Below, in pieces: positions 44,270 through 53,295 of a stretch of 64,000 nt of DNA. The stretch is taken from assembly GCF_900177415.1 (NCBI RefSeq), contig NZ_FXAF01000008.1:310001-374000 (forward strand), read 5' to 3'. The stretch's first letter is position 1. The number at the start of each line of letters is the position of its first letter. The notes beneath the pieces were generated by a model. The model saw only the letters and a list, made by a program, of their open reading frames with translations, made no database searches and was not told the origin of the DNA. A program made the position numbers and the translations under genes. This DNA comes from Xaviernesmea oryzae. GTDB lineage: Bacteria > Pseudomonadota > Alphaproteobacteria > Rhizobiales > Rhizobiaceae.

Positions 44270-45198
44270 CAGCTACGCCCCCCGGTGGTGCGCATGGCAG
44301 CACGGTGGTAAACGGCGATCGCCATGAGGCTGGTGAGGAAGAGGACGACCGCGATCGCCGCGCCGAACTGCCAGCGGCCGGTCTCGGCGACCTGCTGGTA
44401 GATATGGATGGGCATGACCATCACCTTCCAGCCCCCCATCAGCGCCGGCACCACGTAGGACGAGATGGCGAGCGCGAAGACAAGCAGGGTGCCGGCCAGC
44501 ACGCCGGGCATGGAAAGGGGCAGGACCACCGAGAAGAACGCCTTGGCGCGCGAGGCGCCGAGCGAGCGGGCGGCCTCTTCGAGCGAGGGGTGGATCGACT
44601 TGATCACGCCGATCAGCGACAGGATCATGAATGGCAGGGTGATCTGAACCAGGCCGACGATGACGCCGAAGACGTTGTACATCAGGGGCAGTGCAGCGGA
44701 GATGATGCCGAACCTCAGAAGCATGGCGTTGATCAGGCCGTTGTCGCCGAGCAGCACCATCAGCCCGTAGAGCCGGATGACCATATCGAGCTGCATGGAG
44801 GAGAGGACGAGGATCATCAGCAGCGTGTTGCGCCCCGGATTCGTCGTCTTGGCGATGACATAGGCCAGCGGATAGCCGAAAACGAGGCAGATGAACGAAA
44901 CCGCCCCCGCAATGCCGATCGAGCGCAGGATCGATTCGTAATATATTGAGCGGGTGAAGATGCGTAAGAAGTTGTCGAAGGTCACCGCGCTCGACAGGCT
45001 GATCACCCCGGCAGCGGATTTGTTGAAGGCCAGCGCGAAGAGCGAGACGGTCGGAACGACGAAGAACACCAAGAAGAACAAGAACGCGGGCAGGACCAGC
45101 CACCAGAAGGCAGGCCCTGCCGAGACCGTTCTGAACAGCCCGATGCGCCGCATTCCCGTGCCCTCGTCTGCCGTGCCGGTCGTCGTGGTCGCCGCCAT
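44269..45198 (-). CDS. ABC transporter permease, PotB-like
   Basis: A 309-residue permease with about six spans; EAA loop SLEEAARSLGASRAKAFFSV. A short Thr/Ala-rich N-terminus (AATTTTGTADEGTG) precedes the first span, and an internal Met at residue 16 is an alternative start. It follows the racemase by 21 bases and is coupled to the PotC-like gene. Confidence 0.92.
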   Translation of the reverse strand: MAATTTTGTADEGTGMRRIGLFRTVSAGPAFWWLVLPAFLFFLVFFVVPTVSLFALAFNKSAAGVISLSSAVTFDNFLRIFTRSIYYESILRSIGIAGAVSFICLVFGYPLAYVIAKTTNPGRNTLLMILVLSSMQLDMVIRLYGLMVLLGDNGLINAMLLRFGIISAALPLMYNVFGVIVGLVQITLPFMILSLIGVIKSIHPSLEEAARSLGASRAKAFFSVVLPLSMPGVLAGTLLVFALAISSYVVPALMGGWKVMVMPIHIYQQVAETGRWQFGAAIAVVLFLTSLMAIAVYHRAAMRTTGGRS

Positions 45199-45219
45199 GC
45201 CGTCCGCCCCTGCCCGCTT

Positions 45220-45993
45220 CTACTCTGCGGCTGCCGGCAGGGTCGCCGCGCGCAGCTCGTCGTAACCGACCAGTTGCTTCTGCGGAGGCGCCGGAAAAGT
45301 GGTGCTGCTCTGCGACAGGCCGACCCGGACGAGCGCGGCGGCAATCGAGACGGCGGTCGGGATGGGATCGATCACCGGCACGTCGATGCCCTCGGCAAGC
45401 AGGCCTTCGCGCAACGCGCCGGCACAGCCCATCAGGCCCGTGCAGCCGAAGACGAGCGCCTCGGCGCCATCTTCCTCCACGGCCCTGCGGCCTTCCTCGA
45501 CGAGCCGCCGCGTCGTGACGGAGAGATCCTCCTCCAGTTCCAGGACGGGAATATCGACGCTGCGCACCGAGGCGAGCTTGGTGGAGAGGCCGCAAAGCGC
45601 AGCCGTGTTCTCGAAGGACGGCTTCAGGCGACGCATGACGGTGATGATCGAAAACTTGTGTCCGAGCATGGCGGCGACGTGCATGCCGGTCTGGCAAGGG
45701 CCGAGGACGGCAATGCCGGCGATCTCGCGGGCCGGTCTCAGGCCGGGGTCGCCCATGCAATCTATCACCACCGCGTCGGCGCCCTCGCGCTCGGCCCGCA
45801 GGACCTCGGCAAGCGTGCCCGGCACCGACACGGCCGCTTCGAACTCGCTCTCGATTGAGCCGGGACCGGTCCCGATCTCGGCATGCGACAGCGTGACACC
45901 CGGATATTCAAGCGCCTTCAGGTCGGCAAGCTTGCGAAAGCCCCTGGTGACGATCGGAGAGACGACGCGGACGTGAACGGTGCTATCCTGCAC
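45220..45993 (-). CDS. Asp/Glu/hydantoin racemase-family protein
   Basis: A 257-residue protein of the aspartate/glutamate/hydantoin racemase superfamily. The two catalytic cysteines are visible as C79 in VVIDCMGDPG and C184 in LVFGCTGLMG. These enzymes invert the alpha-carbon of amino acids or 5-substituted hydantoins by two-base chemistry. It is the first gene of an eight-gene minus-strand operon with an ABC importer, a HyuA-like protein and two DUF917 proteins, pointing to use of a chiral cyclic amide. Confidence 0.85.
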   Translation of the reverse strand: MQDSTVHVRVVSPIVTRGFRKLADLKALEYPGVTLSHAEIGTGPGSIESEFEAAVSVPGTLAEVLRAEREGADAVVIDCMGDPGLRPAREIAGIAVLGPCQTGMHVAAMLGHKFSIITVMRRLKPSFENTAALCGLSTKLASVRSVDIPVLELEEDLSVTTRRLVEEGRRAVEEDGAEALVFGCTGLMGCAGALREGLLAEGIDVPVIDPIPTAVSIAAALVRVGLSQSSTTFPAPPQKQLVGYDELRAATLPAAAE

Positions 45994-46313
45994 GGCAATG
46001 CCTCCATTTGCATTCTCTGACGGCTCACCGTGTCGCAGCTCGGCCCCGCATGGAAGGGCCGGAAGCGAGTAGGGTCGGCCCTCTTTCGGATGGGTAGCTT
46101 TGTCACGGGACCGGTCTCAAACCTATCCTCTTGGACAGGGAGCATTGCGCAAAAGAAAGGCAATGCAATGTGTTGATGAAATATTTGTCAGAAACCCCGT
46201 GCTGCTGACCGGCAATTACGCCGCCCGGGCGCCGTTTGACAAGCTGCCGGGCGCTGACCAATGCTGAAGGAACGAAGCGCAAACCTTCAGTCGATCCGGA
46301 CAAGGAGCCGCCC
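45994..46313. other. Divergent intergenic region, racemase operon / nitroreductase
   Basis: 320 bases without a gene, between two genes transcribed away from each other. It must hold the promoter of the racemase operon. No regulator gene is adjacent, and I see no clear operator palindrome. Confidence 0.4.
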
Positions 46314-47321
46314 ATGCCTGTCGCCAAGGCCGCCCCGGCTGCCGCCGGCACATTCGCTCGCCTGAAATCCTTTCTCTGGCTCGCTCGGAACTCCCTCTAC
46401 GATTTCCACCGCTACCGGACATCCAGTTTCATCGACGGCGTGCGCAGCCGCGAGAATCTGGAAGCGCACATTCGCCTGCTTTCCCACATGCTGGAATACG
46501 GCCTGGCGCTCTCCGATCCGCGTGCCGGCTTCGGCATGGACAAGGTCAGGGTTCTCGCCGGCGAGCTGTCGCGCTATCTTACCGCCTATCGCCGCGACGC
46601 GACGACCGACAACGGGATCGGCGTTCTTTCCGCCTATATCGACTACAATGCCGGACAGGGCGCGGACGTCTCCGAGGCGCGATCGCTGCTCGATGGGCTC
46701 CTCCGTATTGACGCCGCCGGTGCGCCTTGCACCGCCGGCAGCGAGGAAGTGAGCGCGGAGGCCATCCGCGCCGCGGCGTCCATCGACTTCGCCCGCTTCA
46801 TGGGCGCCCGCCACAGCGTGAGACAATACCACCGCGCGCGGCCAGTGGAACGGGAGAAAATAGAAAGGGCCGTTGCCGCGGCCCAGCAATCGCCATCGAG
46901 CTGTAATCGGCAGACGGCGAAGGTCCTCGCCTTCACCCACAAGGCCTCGATCGCGCGCGTGCTTTCTCATCACAACGGCAATCGCGGTTTCGGAGACCAG
47001 CTCGGCGGCGTGTTCGTGGTCGTGGTGGATCTGCGCAACTGGAACACGATCGGGGAACGGAATCAGGGCTGGGTGGATGGCGGCATGTTCGCCATGACGC
47101 TGGCGCTCGGCCTGCATGCCGAGGGGCTCGGCGCCTGCATGCTGAACTGGAGCGCCGACATGAACGAGGACCGCCGCTTGCGAAAGCTGCTTGGACTGGA
47201 CGATACGCAGATCATCATCACCCTCATCGGCTTCGGTCACATGGTCGAGAGGTTCCGCGTTCCGGTCTCGCGGCGCAGGCCGATATCGCAGATTCTCATC
47301 CATGAGCCGCCGCTTTCGTAG
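46314..47321 (+). CDS. Nitroreductase-family protein
   Basis: A 335-residue protein whose C-terminal ~200 residues are a flavin-dependent nitroreductase fold (ARHSVRQYHRARPVEREKIE, QQSPSSCNRQTAKVL, GGMFAMTLALGLHAEGLGAC). The N-terminal ~130 residues are a helical extension (LKSFLWLARNSLYDFHRYRT), as in homologs linked to polysaccharide loci. The start at 46314 has caaggagccg upstream. It stands as a single gene; substrate unknown. Confidence 0.85.
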   Translation: MPVAKAAPAAAGTFARLKSFLWLARNSLYDFHRYRTSSFIDGVRSRENLEAHIRLLSHMLEYGLALSDPRAGFGMDKVRVLAGELSRYLTAYRRDATTDNGIGVLSAYIDYNAGQGADVSEARSLLDGLLRIDAAGAPCTAGSEEVSAEAIRAAASIDFARFMGARHSVRQYHRARPVEREKIERAVAAAQQSPSSCNRQTAKVLAFTHKASIARVLSHHNGNRGFGDQLGGVFVVVVDLRNWNTIGERNQGWVDGGMFAMTLALGLHAEGLGACMLNWSADMNEDRRLRKLLGLDDTQIIITLIGFGHMVERFRVPVSRRRPISQILIHEPPLS

Positions 47322-47661
47322 CAAGGACGCAACTCGTCGGAGCGGGGAAAGCCGCGTTGGTCGGACTTGCTGAGCACCGCTAGTTGGTCCGCGTACGAAG
47401 GTCTTGAAGGAATCCGGACCAACGCCTCTGTACTACAAAATTCGGACTGTGGGACGTAGGCGAGCCAAGAACTCAACTAAGCTGGGAAGTCTGATTTGGG
47501 GTCGTGAGGAGACGGTCGGCTTCTGACAGCGGCTCTCCATGGTTGGACGTAAAGGTTACGGTGGGCACGGTCCAGAACTGATCCATTGGCGACCTCCGGG
47601 CGTCGCCCTTCTGCCGGCCTGACTGTTGATCTGGGCTTGAACTGAAACGGTTGATAACGTC
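47322..47661. other. Intergenic region after the nitroreductase gene
   Basis: 340 bases with no supported gene, RNA or clear terminator. Base composition is lower in G+C than the flanking genes in parts (47420-47520). The EamA gene ends at 47662 on the other strand, so it is a convergent spacer. Confidence 0.4.
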
Positions 47662-48615
47662 TTATTCTCGGGACCCTTCGTTTCCATCTGCACCGCTTCC
47701 GGCATCAGCCGCTGTAGGCACCTGTCGTCGGTTCATGAGAACACCCCATTCTATGCTTCCTGATGCAATGGCTATTCCGACGAGGACGGCCAAGAGTCCG
47801 ATGATCAGGTTCACGTTTATAGGTTCATCAAGGAGGACCACGCCGAAGATCGACGCTGTCACCGGATTTATGGCGACGGAGACGGCAACCAGCGTGGGTG
47901 TCGTACGACCAAGCGCGTAGGCCCAAAGAAAGAAAATGAGAGCCCCGCATACAACTGCCAGATATCCGCTCGCAATCCATTGGGGTGCGCTTAACGAGGC
48001 GAGTTGCGCCAGGCCACCGGTCGAAGCCGACAAGACCGACAGGCACGCTGCGCCCACCGCCATGCCGAACGCCGCGAACGAAATCGGTCCGGAGCGAGCT
48101 ATGAATGGGCGGGACCATACATTGTAGAGCGCCATGCAGGATGCCGCGGCCAGCATGAGGATATCTCCCTGCCACGCGCGTGCAGGAACGGTCGTCGCGC
48201 CAATGCCGAGGGCAATGAATACGCCACTCATTGCGATCAGCACGCCGACCATCTTGCGCAACGTCGGCCGCTCGACTCTTAAGATTGTACCGGCGAGCAT
48301 GGTGAGCAAGGGCAGGGTCGACAGCGCCAGGGCACCCCGAACGGCCGTCGTATAGATCAAGGAAGCATTGAAGAGCACCGGAAACAGGCCAAAGAACAGG
48401 AGACCCAAAGCGGCCGTGCCGAGCCAGTCGCGTCTCTTCGGCCACCTGTCACCCCGCCAACAGGCTATGGCCAACAGGAGCAGGAAACCGCCACCGAACC
48501 GAATAGCCCCAATCGTCAGTGGATCGAGGGTGCCTGCGAGATAGCGTGTTGCGCCCACTGCGGTGCCGCCGAGCGCGCTGCCGAGAACCGCCGCCAAGAT
48601 TCCAAAAACTTCCAT
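47662..48615 (-). CDS. EamA/DMT-family exporter
   Basis: A 317-residue membrane protein with two EamA repeats of five spans each; typical stretches are AVLGSALGGTAVGATRYLAG at the start and SIFGVVLLDEPINVNLIIGL near the end. DMT exporters move amino acids or metabolites out of the cell. It is divergent from the LysR gene at 48711 with 95 bases between them, the usual arrangement for a LysR-controlled exporter. Confidence 0.9.
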   Translation of the reverse strand: MEVFGILAAVLGSALGGTAVGATRYLAGTLDPLTIGAIRFGGGFLLLLAIACWRGDRWPKRRDWLGTAALGLLFFGLFPVLFNASLIYTTAVRGALALSTLPLLTMLAGTILRVERPTLRKMVGVLIAMSGVFIALGIGATTVPARAWQGDILMLAAASCMALYNVWSRPFIARSGPISFAAFGMAVGAACLSVLSASTGGLAQLASLSAPQWIASGYLAVVCGALIFFLWAYALGRTTPTLVAVSVAINPVTASIFGVVLLDEPINVNLIIGLLAVLVGIAIASGSIEWGVLMNRRQVPTAADAGSGADGNEGSRE

Positions 48616-48710
48616 CGTTGCCGCACCTCCTGGATATTTTCAGCCAGTCGTAAGCAGCACGAAGCCTAAAAGGAATCGAATAAGCTCAATGAGCTTGATA
48701 AGGTTTGATA

Positions 48711-49577
48711 ATGAGTAGTCCAAGCCTTGATCCAGAACTCCTGCGGGCCTTCGTCGCCGTCGCCGAGCACCTCTCATTCACCCGGGCAGCCGAAAGGCTC
48801 AACCGAACGCAGGCCACCGTGAGCCTGCAGGTGCGACGCCTTGAAGAGCGTCTTGGCAGCACCCTATTCCGCCGCTCGACAGCGCGTGTTGAACTCACGG
48901 CCGCCGGGGTAGATTTTCTGATCGATGCGCGTCGTATTCTCGCCCTCAGCGAGCAAGCGATTGCGCGCCATTCCAATCAAAAGGTTGCCGGACGCATTCG
49001 CATCGGCGTCATGGAGGACTATGGCACCAAGGTGTTGCCGCGCCTCCTTTCCGATGTGGTCGAGCGATTCCCTCTCGTTCAGATCGAAATGGAGATCGGC
49101 CTGACCGCTCAGTTCCTGAAGAAGCTCGACCCATCGTTCGATGCGGTCATCGCCATGCATCCGGAGGGTGCGACGGAGGGCGAGCTGATATGCCGCGAAA
49201 GGGCGATTTGGGCAGCGGCGGCCAATCATGCTATCGAGGAGCTCGACCCCCTCCCTGTCGCCTTGTTGAATCCCGGCTGCTTGTTTCGCGAATGGGCGGT
49301 CCAGGCGCTCAACCAAGCAGGTCGGCCGTGGCGATTGGCCTATATCAGTCAGAGTCTTGCTGCTGTGGAGGCCCTTGTCGCGCAAGGCCTGGCCGTGACG
49401 GTTGTGAAGGGCAGCATGCTTACGCCCGGCCTACGGAGCGTCGATCCCGGCCGGCATGTGCCGCGATTGCCCGGCGCAGAGATCCGTCTTCACCGGTCCG
49501 AAACGCTCACCTCGAGTGCTACACTGGCCATCGAGCACCTCACGCATCGCCTCCGCTCAATGGCCCCAGGGTCATAG
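48711..49577 (+). CDS. LysR-family transcriptional regulator
   Basis: A 288-residue LysR protein with the HTH in LRAFVAVAEHLSFTRAAERL and NRTQATVSLQVRRLEERLG (about residues 9-45). The effector domain contains IRIGVMEDYGTKVLPRLL. The ATG at 48711 fits the conserved start; a TTG lies at 48705. It probably controls the divergent EamA exporter and once controlled the decayed beta-keto acid cleavage gene downstream. Confidence 0.9.
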   Translation: MSSPSLDPELLRAFVAVAEHLSFTRAAERLNRTQATVSLQVRRLEERLGSTLFRRSTARVELTAAGVDFLIDARRILALSEQAIARHSNQKVAGRIRIGVMEDYGTKVLPRLLSDVVERFPLVQIEMEIGLTAQFLKKLDPSFDAVIAMHPEGATEGELICRERAIWAAAANHAIEELDPLPVALLNPGCLFREWAVQALNQAGRPWRLAYISQSLAAVEALVAQGLAVTVVKGSMLTPGLRSVDPGRHVPRLPGAEIRLHRSETLTSSATLAIEHLTHRLRSMAPGS

Positions 49578-49705
49578 ACGGCTTTCAAACTCACCCTGCG
49601 CGCGGGACCGTTCTCCGCCTCTCCTCACTCACGGCAACCGAAAAGATCGACCCATTGCAGACCTTCTCTCTACAGCTAACATGGCCACAAATATTGGAGA
49701 CCAAC

Positions 49706-50419
49706 ATGGTCGTCCAAGCCTGCCTTAACGTGCACGTTCTGGCGGCTATCACCCGCGGCTACCGCTCATGGCGGATGCCATTGTCCTCGACGGTGCGGCA
49801 TGCGTCTCCGCGAGGGCTGTTGAACTTCACATACACCCGCGCAGCCCGGACGGACGTGAGAGCCTCCTGGCAGTTGATGAGGCGATATACGCCGTGAAGC
49901 ACGCTTATCCGGGAAGTCTTGTCGGGGTTTCAACGGGCGCGGGGATAGAACGCGACGAGAAGCAGACACAAAACTGCATCTCTGCCTGGGCGGCGGCTGC
50001 CCGACTACGCCTCTGTCAATCTCTCCGAGCGGAATGCTCCAGCGACCATCGCATTGCTGCATCGCGTGGGTGTGGGCGTCGAAGCGGGTTGGCCACGGTC
50101 GCAGATGCCGAGCGATTTGTTACGCTTGGGAATTTGCCATCGGGCTTTTCGCATCCTCATCGAGATCGAAGAACAGGCCCTCGGTAAGGCTGACGCCATT
50201 GCGGACGGGATCGCGCAAGTTCTTAAACGCGCGAATGTCCTACGACCAATCCTTCTACACGGGTTCGACACGACCGTTTGGCACTTCGTCAACCGCGCGC
50301 ATCAACGGCGCTGGTCTACGCGAGTTGGACTGGAGGATGGGCGCCAACTTCCGAATGGTGAAATAGCAGGTGGGAACGCCAACCTCGTGGCAGATGCGCT
50401 TCAAATCTTTCGCACGTAA
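49706..50419 (+). pseudogene. Beta-keto acid cleavage enzyme (DUF849/BKACE) remnant
   Basis: Pieces of a BKACE protein are spread over several frames: the start MVVQACLN, then ADAIVLDGAACVSARAVELH and IHPRSPDGRESLLAVDEAIY in the next frame, and finally HRVGVGVEAGW, IEEQALGKADAIADGIAQVL and RVGLEDGRQLPNGEIAGGNA in a third. Family members cleave beta-keto acids with acetyl-CoA using zinc. At least two frameshifts and a short deletion after the first few codons make it non-functional. It follows the LysR gene by 128 bases. Confidence 0.75.
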
Positions 50420-50597
50420 CATGCCAGATTGGCCTTCCATCCAGCACGGTAATACCTCGCTCGAGCGACAGCTTCGACGGCGCTAAGATGTCGTTCAGAC
50501 GGTGGGACAGCAAATTTCAGCGACGGGCGCAGGAGCGCATGCTCGTTTAGAAGGTCTCGAAGGGAATGGAACCAGTGAACCCAATTCGATTACCTAG

Positions 50598-50858
50598 ATG
50601 CTTGGAACATTGGAAGATGGTGATAAGTTAGTCTTGATGGCCGCGGTGCATATCAGATGCGCAATGATTCGATCGGGCAGCAAGACGATTATTCATCGCC
50701 GACTGGCATCGGAACCAGCCGTTCACGATAAGCTCCTGCGCAAAGTCGAACAGTTGCACTGGTCAAAAATTGATGGAATTTTTAACGCTATTAGCCGTCC
50801 AGCAACTCAGGGCCACGGGCGGTCATGTAAGCCCAGGGTGAAGGCCGCCTCGCGATGA
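50598..50858 (+). pseudogene. Possible IS5-type transposase N-terminal remnant
   Basis: An 86-residue frame with LLRKVEQLHWSKIDGIFNAI followed by SRPATQGHGRSCKP, resembling the start of IS5-group transposases where DWS..-GRPxYPP leads into the DDE domain. No catalytic part follows and no inverted repeats are seen. A weak similarity judged by eye only. Confidence 0.35.
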
Positions 50859-50980
50859 CGGGCCGCTGAAATCAGGTGATCCGAGTCCATATCAAGTGGT
50901 CCAAGCGAGACGATCGTTCGCCCGGGCAACCCTCCGCTGAGCAGATATTGAATCGGCTAAAGTCGATCCTGCTCCGGCTC

Positions 50981-51127
50981 TCATAGCTTCTCCTTCGTTG
51001 CTTCGATTTTCGCGTCATCGATATCGACGGGCCGCCCGGTGTCATCGGGAAGGCCTTCCGCCGTCTCTCCAATCGACATATCTTTTGGTCAACCATTCAG
51101 ACCGCGGGTGAGCTTTTTCTCTGCCAT
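50981..51127 (-). pseudogene. GLPDD-family small protein with an in-frame TGA
   Basis: A strong ribosome binding site (aaaggagac) precedes an ATG at 51127. The frame reads MAEKKLTRGLNG, then TGA, then continues in frame PKDMSIGETAEGLPDDTGRP to a second stop at 50981. Without the TGA it would give a 47-residue relative of the protein at 10473 (shared GLN near the start and GLPDD-G-P-D near the end). Either a nonsense mutation, a readthrough site, or two separate tiny peptides. Confidence 0.5.
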
Positions 51128-51350
51128 GTCGAGTCTCCTTTTTTCTGGGAACTCCCGATCAGTCCTTTTGTGCCGGCGTGCAGGCGGAATGATAGGCGGG
51201 CGGGGCAACCATGGATGGAGGCGCAGAGGAAACCTTGCCTCTGCCGCAACGGACCCCTCCTGGGCTGCCGGCATATTCGGTCTGGTTTTGATCTTTCCCG
51301 GTTCAAGAGACGGTGTGAAAAATCTTGGGCCTGCACTTCTCCGCACATCG

Positions 51351-51932
51351 TCAGCCGATTTCGCGGAAAGTGACTGAATAGCGAAGCTGATCGACCGGCG
51401 GGATGGAATGCTCCCACTCGTTGCGCGCAGGCCCCGAGAGCCCGTAGACGGAGCCGGGTTCGGCAATCACCGAGGCGCGCTCCCATTTGTTGCCCGCACG
51501 GTGCCTTAGCCTGAGGGTGCATGATGACAGCAACGAGACGCCGACAACCCTTCCGAAGACGTTCTTGTCCTTGTGCCAGCCGATCGGCGCGCCGGGCGCG
51601 TATTCGGTGACCAGAGCCTGTTGCAGTTGATCCGGTGCTATACCGGCAAAGGCTGCTGCGATGGTCCGCACCGGCAGGAGGAATGGTGGGATGTCTCCGG
51701 TGCGCCGTACCTTCTCGGTGTCAAAGTCGTATTTCCAGCCGTAGGAGACGACCCTCCGCTTGCCTTCGAAACCATGGAAGTCGAACGGTTTCAGCGGCAG
51801 TTGCGGTATTTCATGCAGGAGGTCCGACTGGATGCCTTCGGGGACTATATCGGGTTGGTAACGGAAGCCCGGCGGCAGAGCCGGTTCCGCGTTCCCAAAT
51901 AAATCTGCTTGCGCTGAGAAACCCATGGGCAA
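51351..51932 (-). CDS. alkB: AlkB-family alkylated-DNA repair dioxygenase
   Basis: A 193-residue Fe(II)/2-oxoglutarate dioxygenase. The iron triad is H120-x-D122 (GWHKDKNVFG) and H175 (EWEHSIPP); R184 and R190 in RYSVTFREIG fit the oxoglutarate/substrate arginines. These enzymes remove methyl lesions from DNA or RNA by oxidation. Length agrees with the bacterial AlkB group. The first ATG (51932) or the third codon could be the start. It heads a row of small genes on the minus strand. Confidence 0.88.
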   Translation of the reverse strand: MPMGFSAQADLFGNAEPALPPGFRYQPDIVPEGIQSDLLHEIPQLPLKPFDFHGFEGKRRVVSYGWKYDFDTEKVRRTGDIPPFLLPVRTIAAAFAGIAPDQLQQALVTEYAPGAPIGWHKDKNVFGRVVGVSLLSSCTLRLRHRAGNKWERASVIAEPGSVYGLSGPARNEWEHSIPPVDQLRYSVTFREIG

Positions 51933-51941
51933 TTCTCCGCC

Positions 51942-52139
51942 TCAGTGAACGCTCGGGACTTTAACGACCGCGGCAAAATCCTCTGCCACGAGTTCGCTGA
52001 TCGCGATCAGCACCTCCTCGGCCGAAAAGCCGGAGGCGATCGTCGTGCGAATTAGATCTTGCAGGTCTGGCTCGATGACATCGCGGCAGTCTTCAAGCCG
52101 CTCGTCCGAAACCGTAATGCTGTGCAGTTCTTCCATCAT
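51942..52139 (-). CDS. Hypothetical acidic protein, 65 residues
   Basis: Begins MMEELHSITVSDERLEDCRD and includes IRTTIASGFSAEEVLIAISE, a helical acidic pattern. An aaagggcac box lies before the ATGATG start. Its stop is 9 bases before the alkB start, so the two are probably co-transcribed. No family recognised. Confidence 0.6.
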   Translation of the reverse strand: MMEELHSITVSDERLEDCRDVIEPDLQDLIRTTIASGFSAEEVLIAISELVAEDFAAVVKVPSVH

Positions 52140-52164
52140 GTGCCCTTTCAAATTATGCCGGCAG

Positions 52165-52401
52165 CTACCGCGCCGATGCCCTGCGATTGGTGGCGGGCAG
52201 AAGCCCTTCCCGCTGCATCTTCTTGCGGGTGGCCTTGCGCTGGCGGGCAATCGCCTGAGCCCTTTCGCGAACCCGGCGGTCGGAAGGTTTCTCATAGGCC
52301 CGGCGGGCTCTTATCTCGCGAAACAGGCCCTCACGCTGCATCTTTTTCTTGAGCGCGCGCATGGCCTGTTCGACATTGTTGTCTCTGACGATGACCTGCA
52401 T
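52165..52401 (-). CDS. rpsU: Ribosomal protein S21
   Basis: A 78-residue S21: MQVIVRDNNVEQAMRALKKK at the start, then MQREGLFREIRARRAYEKPS and a very basic tail. S21 is the last protein to join the 30S subunit and helps initiation. Alpha-proteobacteria often carry extra S21 genes; this copy sits among stress-type genes on accessory DNA, so it may alter ribosomes under stress (inference). Confidence 0.93.
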   Translation of the reverse strand: MQVIVRDNNVEQAMRALKKKMQREGLFREIRARRAYEKPSDRRVRERAQAIARQRKATRKKMQREGLLPATNRRASAR

Positions 52402-52427
52402 CTTGTTCTCCTTGTTCTTGTTGTGAC

Positions 52428-52631
52428 TCAACCCAATTGCTCTGCGATGATAGCTTTGAGGTCTGCGCGGGTGAGCAGGCAGGGATATGGTTTGTGGTTC
52501 TTGTCCGGACGGTCGGTAACTTCACCGCGCTCGCGCGGCTTCGGCGCCGCCGGCGTGGCGGCATTATCTACTTTGTTCAATTGAAATCCTTCGCAGACAC
52601 AGCAGGATGGCGCGGAAACGCGCGAGATCAT
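52428..52631 (-). CDS. Hypothetical protein, 67 residues
   Basis: The C-terminal half is convincing (DKNHKPYPCLLTRADLKAII, ending AEQLG) and resembles small rhizobial proteins that end in this way. The start is unclear: ATG at 52631 gives a Cys-containing beginning, while a TTG further in is possible. It lies 26 bases before rpsU on the same strand, probably in one transcript. Confidence 0.45.
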   Translation of the reverse strand: MISRVSAPSCCVCEGFQLNKVDNAATPAAPKPRERGEVTDRPDKNHKPYPCLLTRADLKAIIAEQLG

Positions 52632-52746
52632 GAACGTTCGAGACGTCGGCGTGGCTGTGTGAGTATTTGAGTGATGTTCGAAAGATAAGAAGCGGGTGGC
52701 GCCATTACAAGACGATGTGCCGCCATCAGGAAACGACGAACAATGG

Positions 52747-52785
52747 AAAAGGGCGCTCAACACACATGGGAGCGCCCTTTTCTTC
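52747..52785. terminator. Bidirectional rho-independent terminator
   Basis: Perfect 11-bp stem aaaagggcgct (52747-52757) with agcgccctttt (52771-52781), loop of 13 bases, T-run on both strands. It lies upstream of the minus-strand rpsU row and before the gene at 52861, so it insulates two units. Confidence 0.88.
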
Positions 52786-52860
52786 TAACCCGGACAGGGT
52801 CGAACGCCGGCGAGCGAACGCCAGGCCGGAGGCCATCGATACGGGAGGTGAAGCGTAAGT

Positions 52861-53292
52861 ATGGACGACGACCGCGATTTCAAGTGGCGACGAAATGTCA
52901 TGCTTGCTAATCAGCCATGGCTAATGGACGTGCTGAGTCGAGGGATGCGTATGCAGTTACGAAGGTCAATCGCGGATCGTGTGATCGCCCGCGCTCGAAG
53001 ACGCGGAATGCCGATCGATGACGATATGGAGTATATGGCCCTCGTCGAGCAGTGGGTTGAAGGCGAGATTGAAATTGGGGAGATGCGTCAGCGCTACATC
53101 GACCTCCTTGCTCGCCGATCCGCCGAACGAAAAGCACGACGGGAAGACCCCGCCTTCATCGAAAGCTCTCAAATTGCTGCGGCGCCAAGCCCTCTGGTGG
53201 ATACCAGCAACCGCACGACATCTACCGCCGACGATGAGGCAGCTGTTGTTTCGGGCGATGCTGCCAAAGGCCCGCCTCCAGAAAAGGCGTAG
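52861..53292 (+). CDS. Hypothetical protein, 143 residues
   Basis: Begins MDDDRDFKWRRNVMLANQPW and contains MALVEQWVEGEIEIGEMRQR, which reads a little like VbhA-type antitoxin helices, followed by an Ala/Thr-rich, probably disordered tail of 45 residues. A gggaggtga box precedes the ATG. No toxin gene is next to it, so an antitoxin role is not supported. Converges with the DUF982 gene. Confidence 0.6.
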   Translation: MDDDRDFKWRRNVMLANQPWLMDVLSRGMRMQLRRSIADRVIARARRRGMPIDDDMEYMALVEQWVEGEIEIGEMRQRYIDLLARRSAERKARREDPAFIESSQIAAAPSPLVDTSNRTTSTADDEAAVVSGDAAKGPPPEKA

Positions 53293-53295
53293 GGC

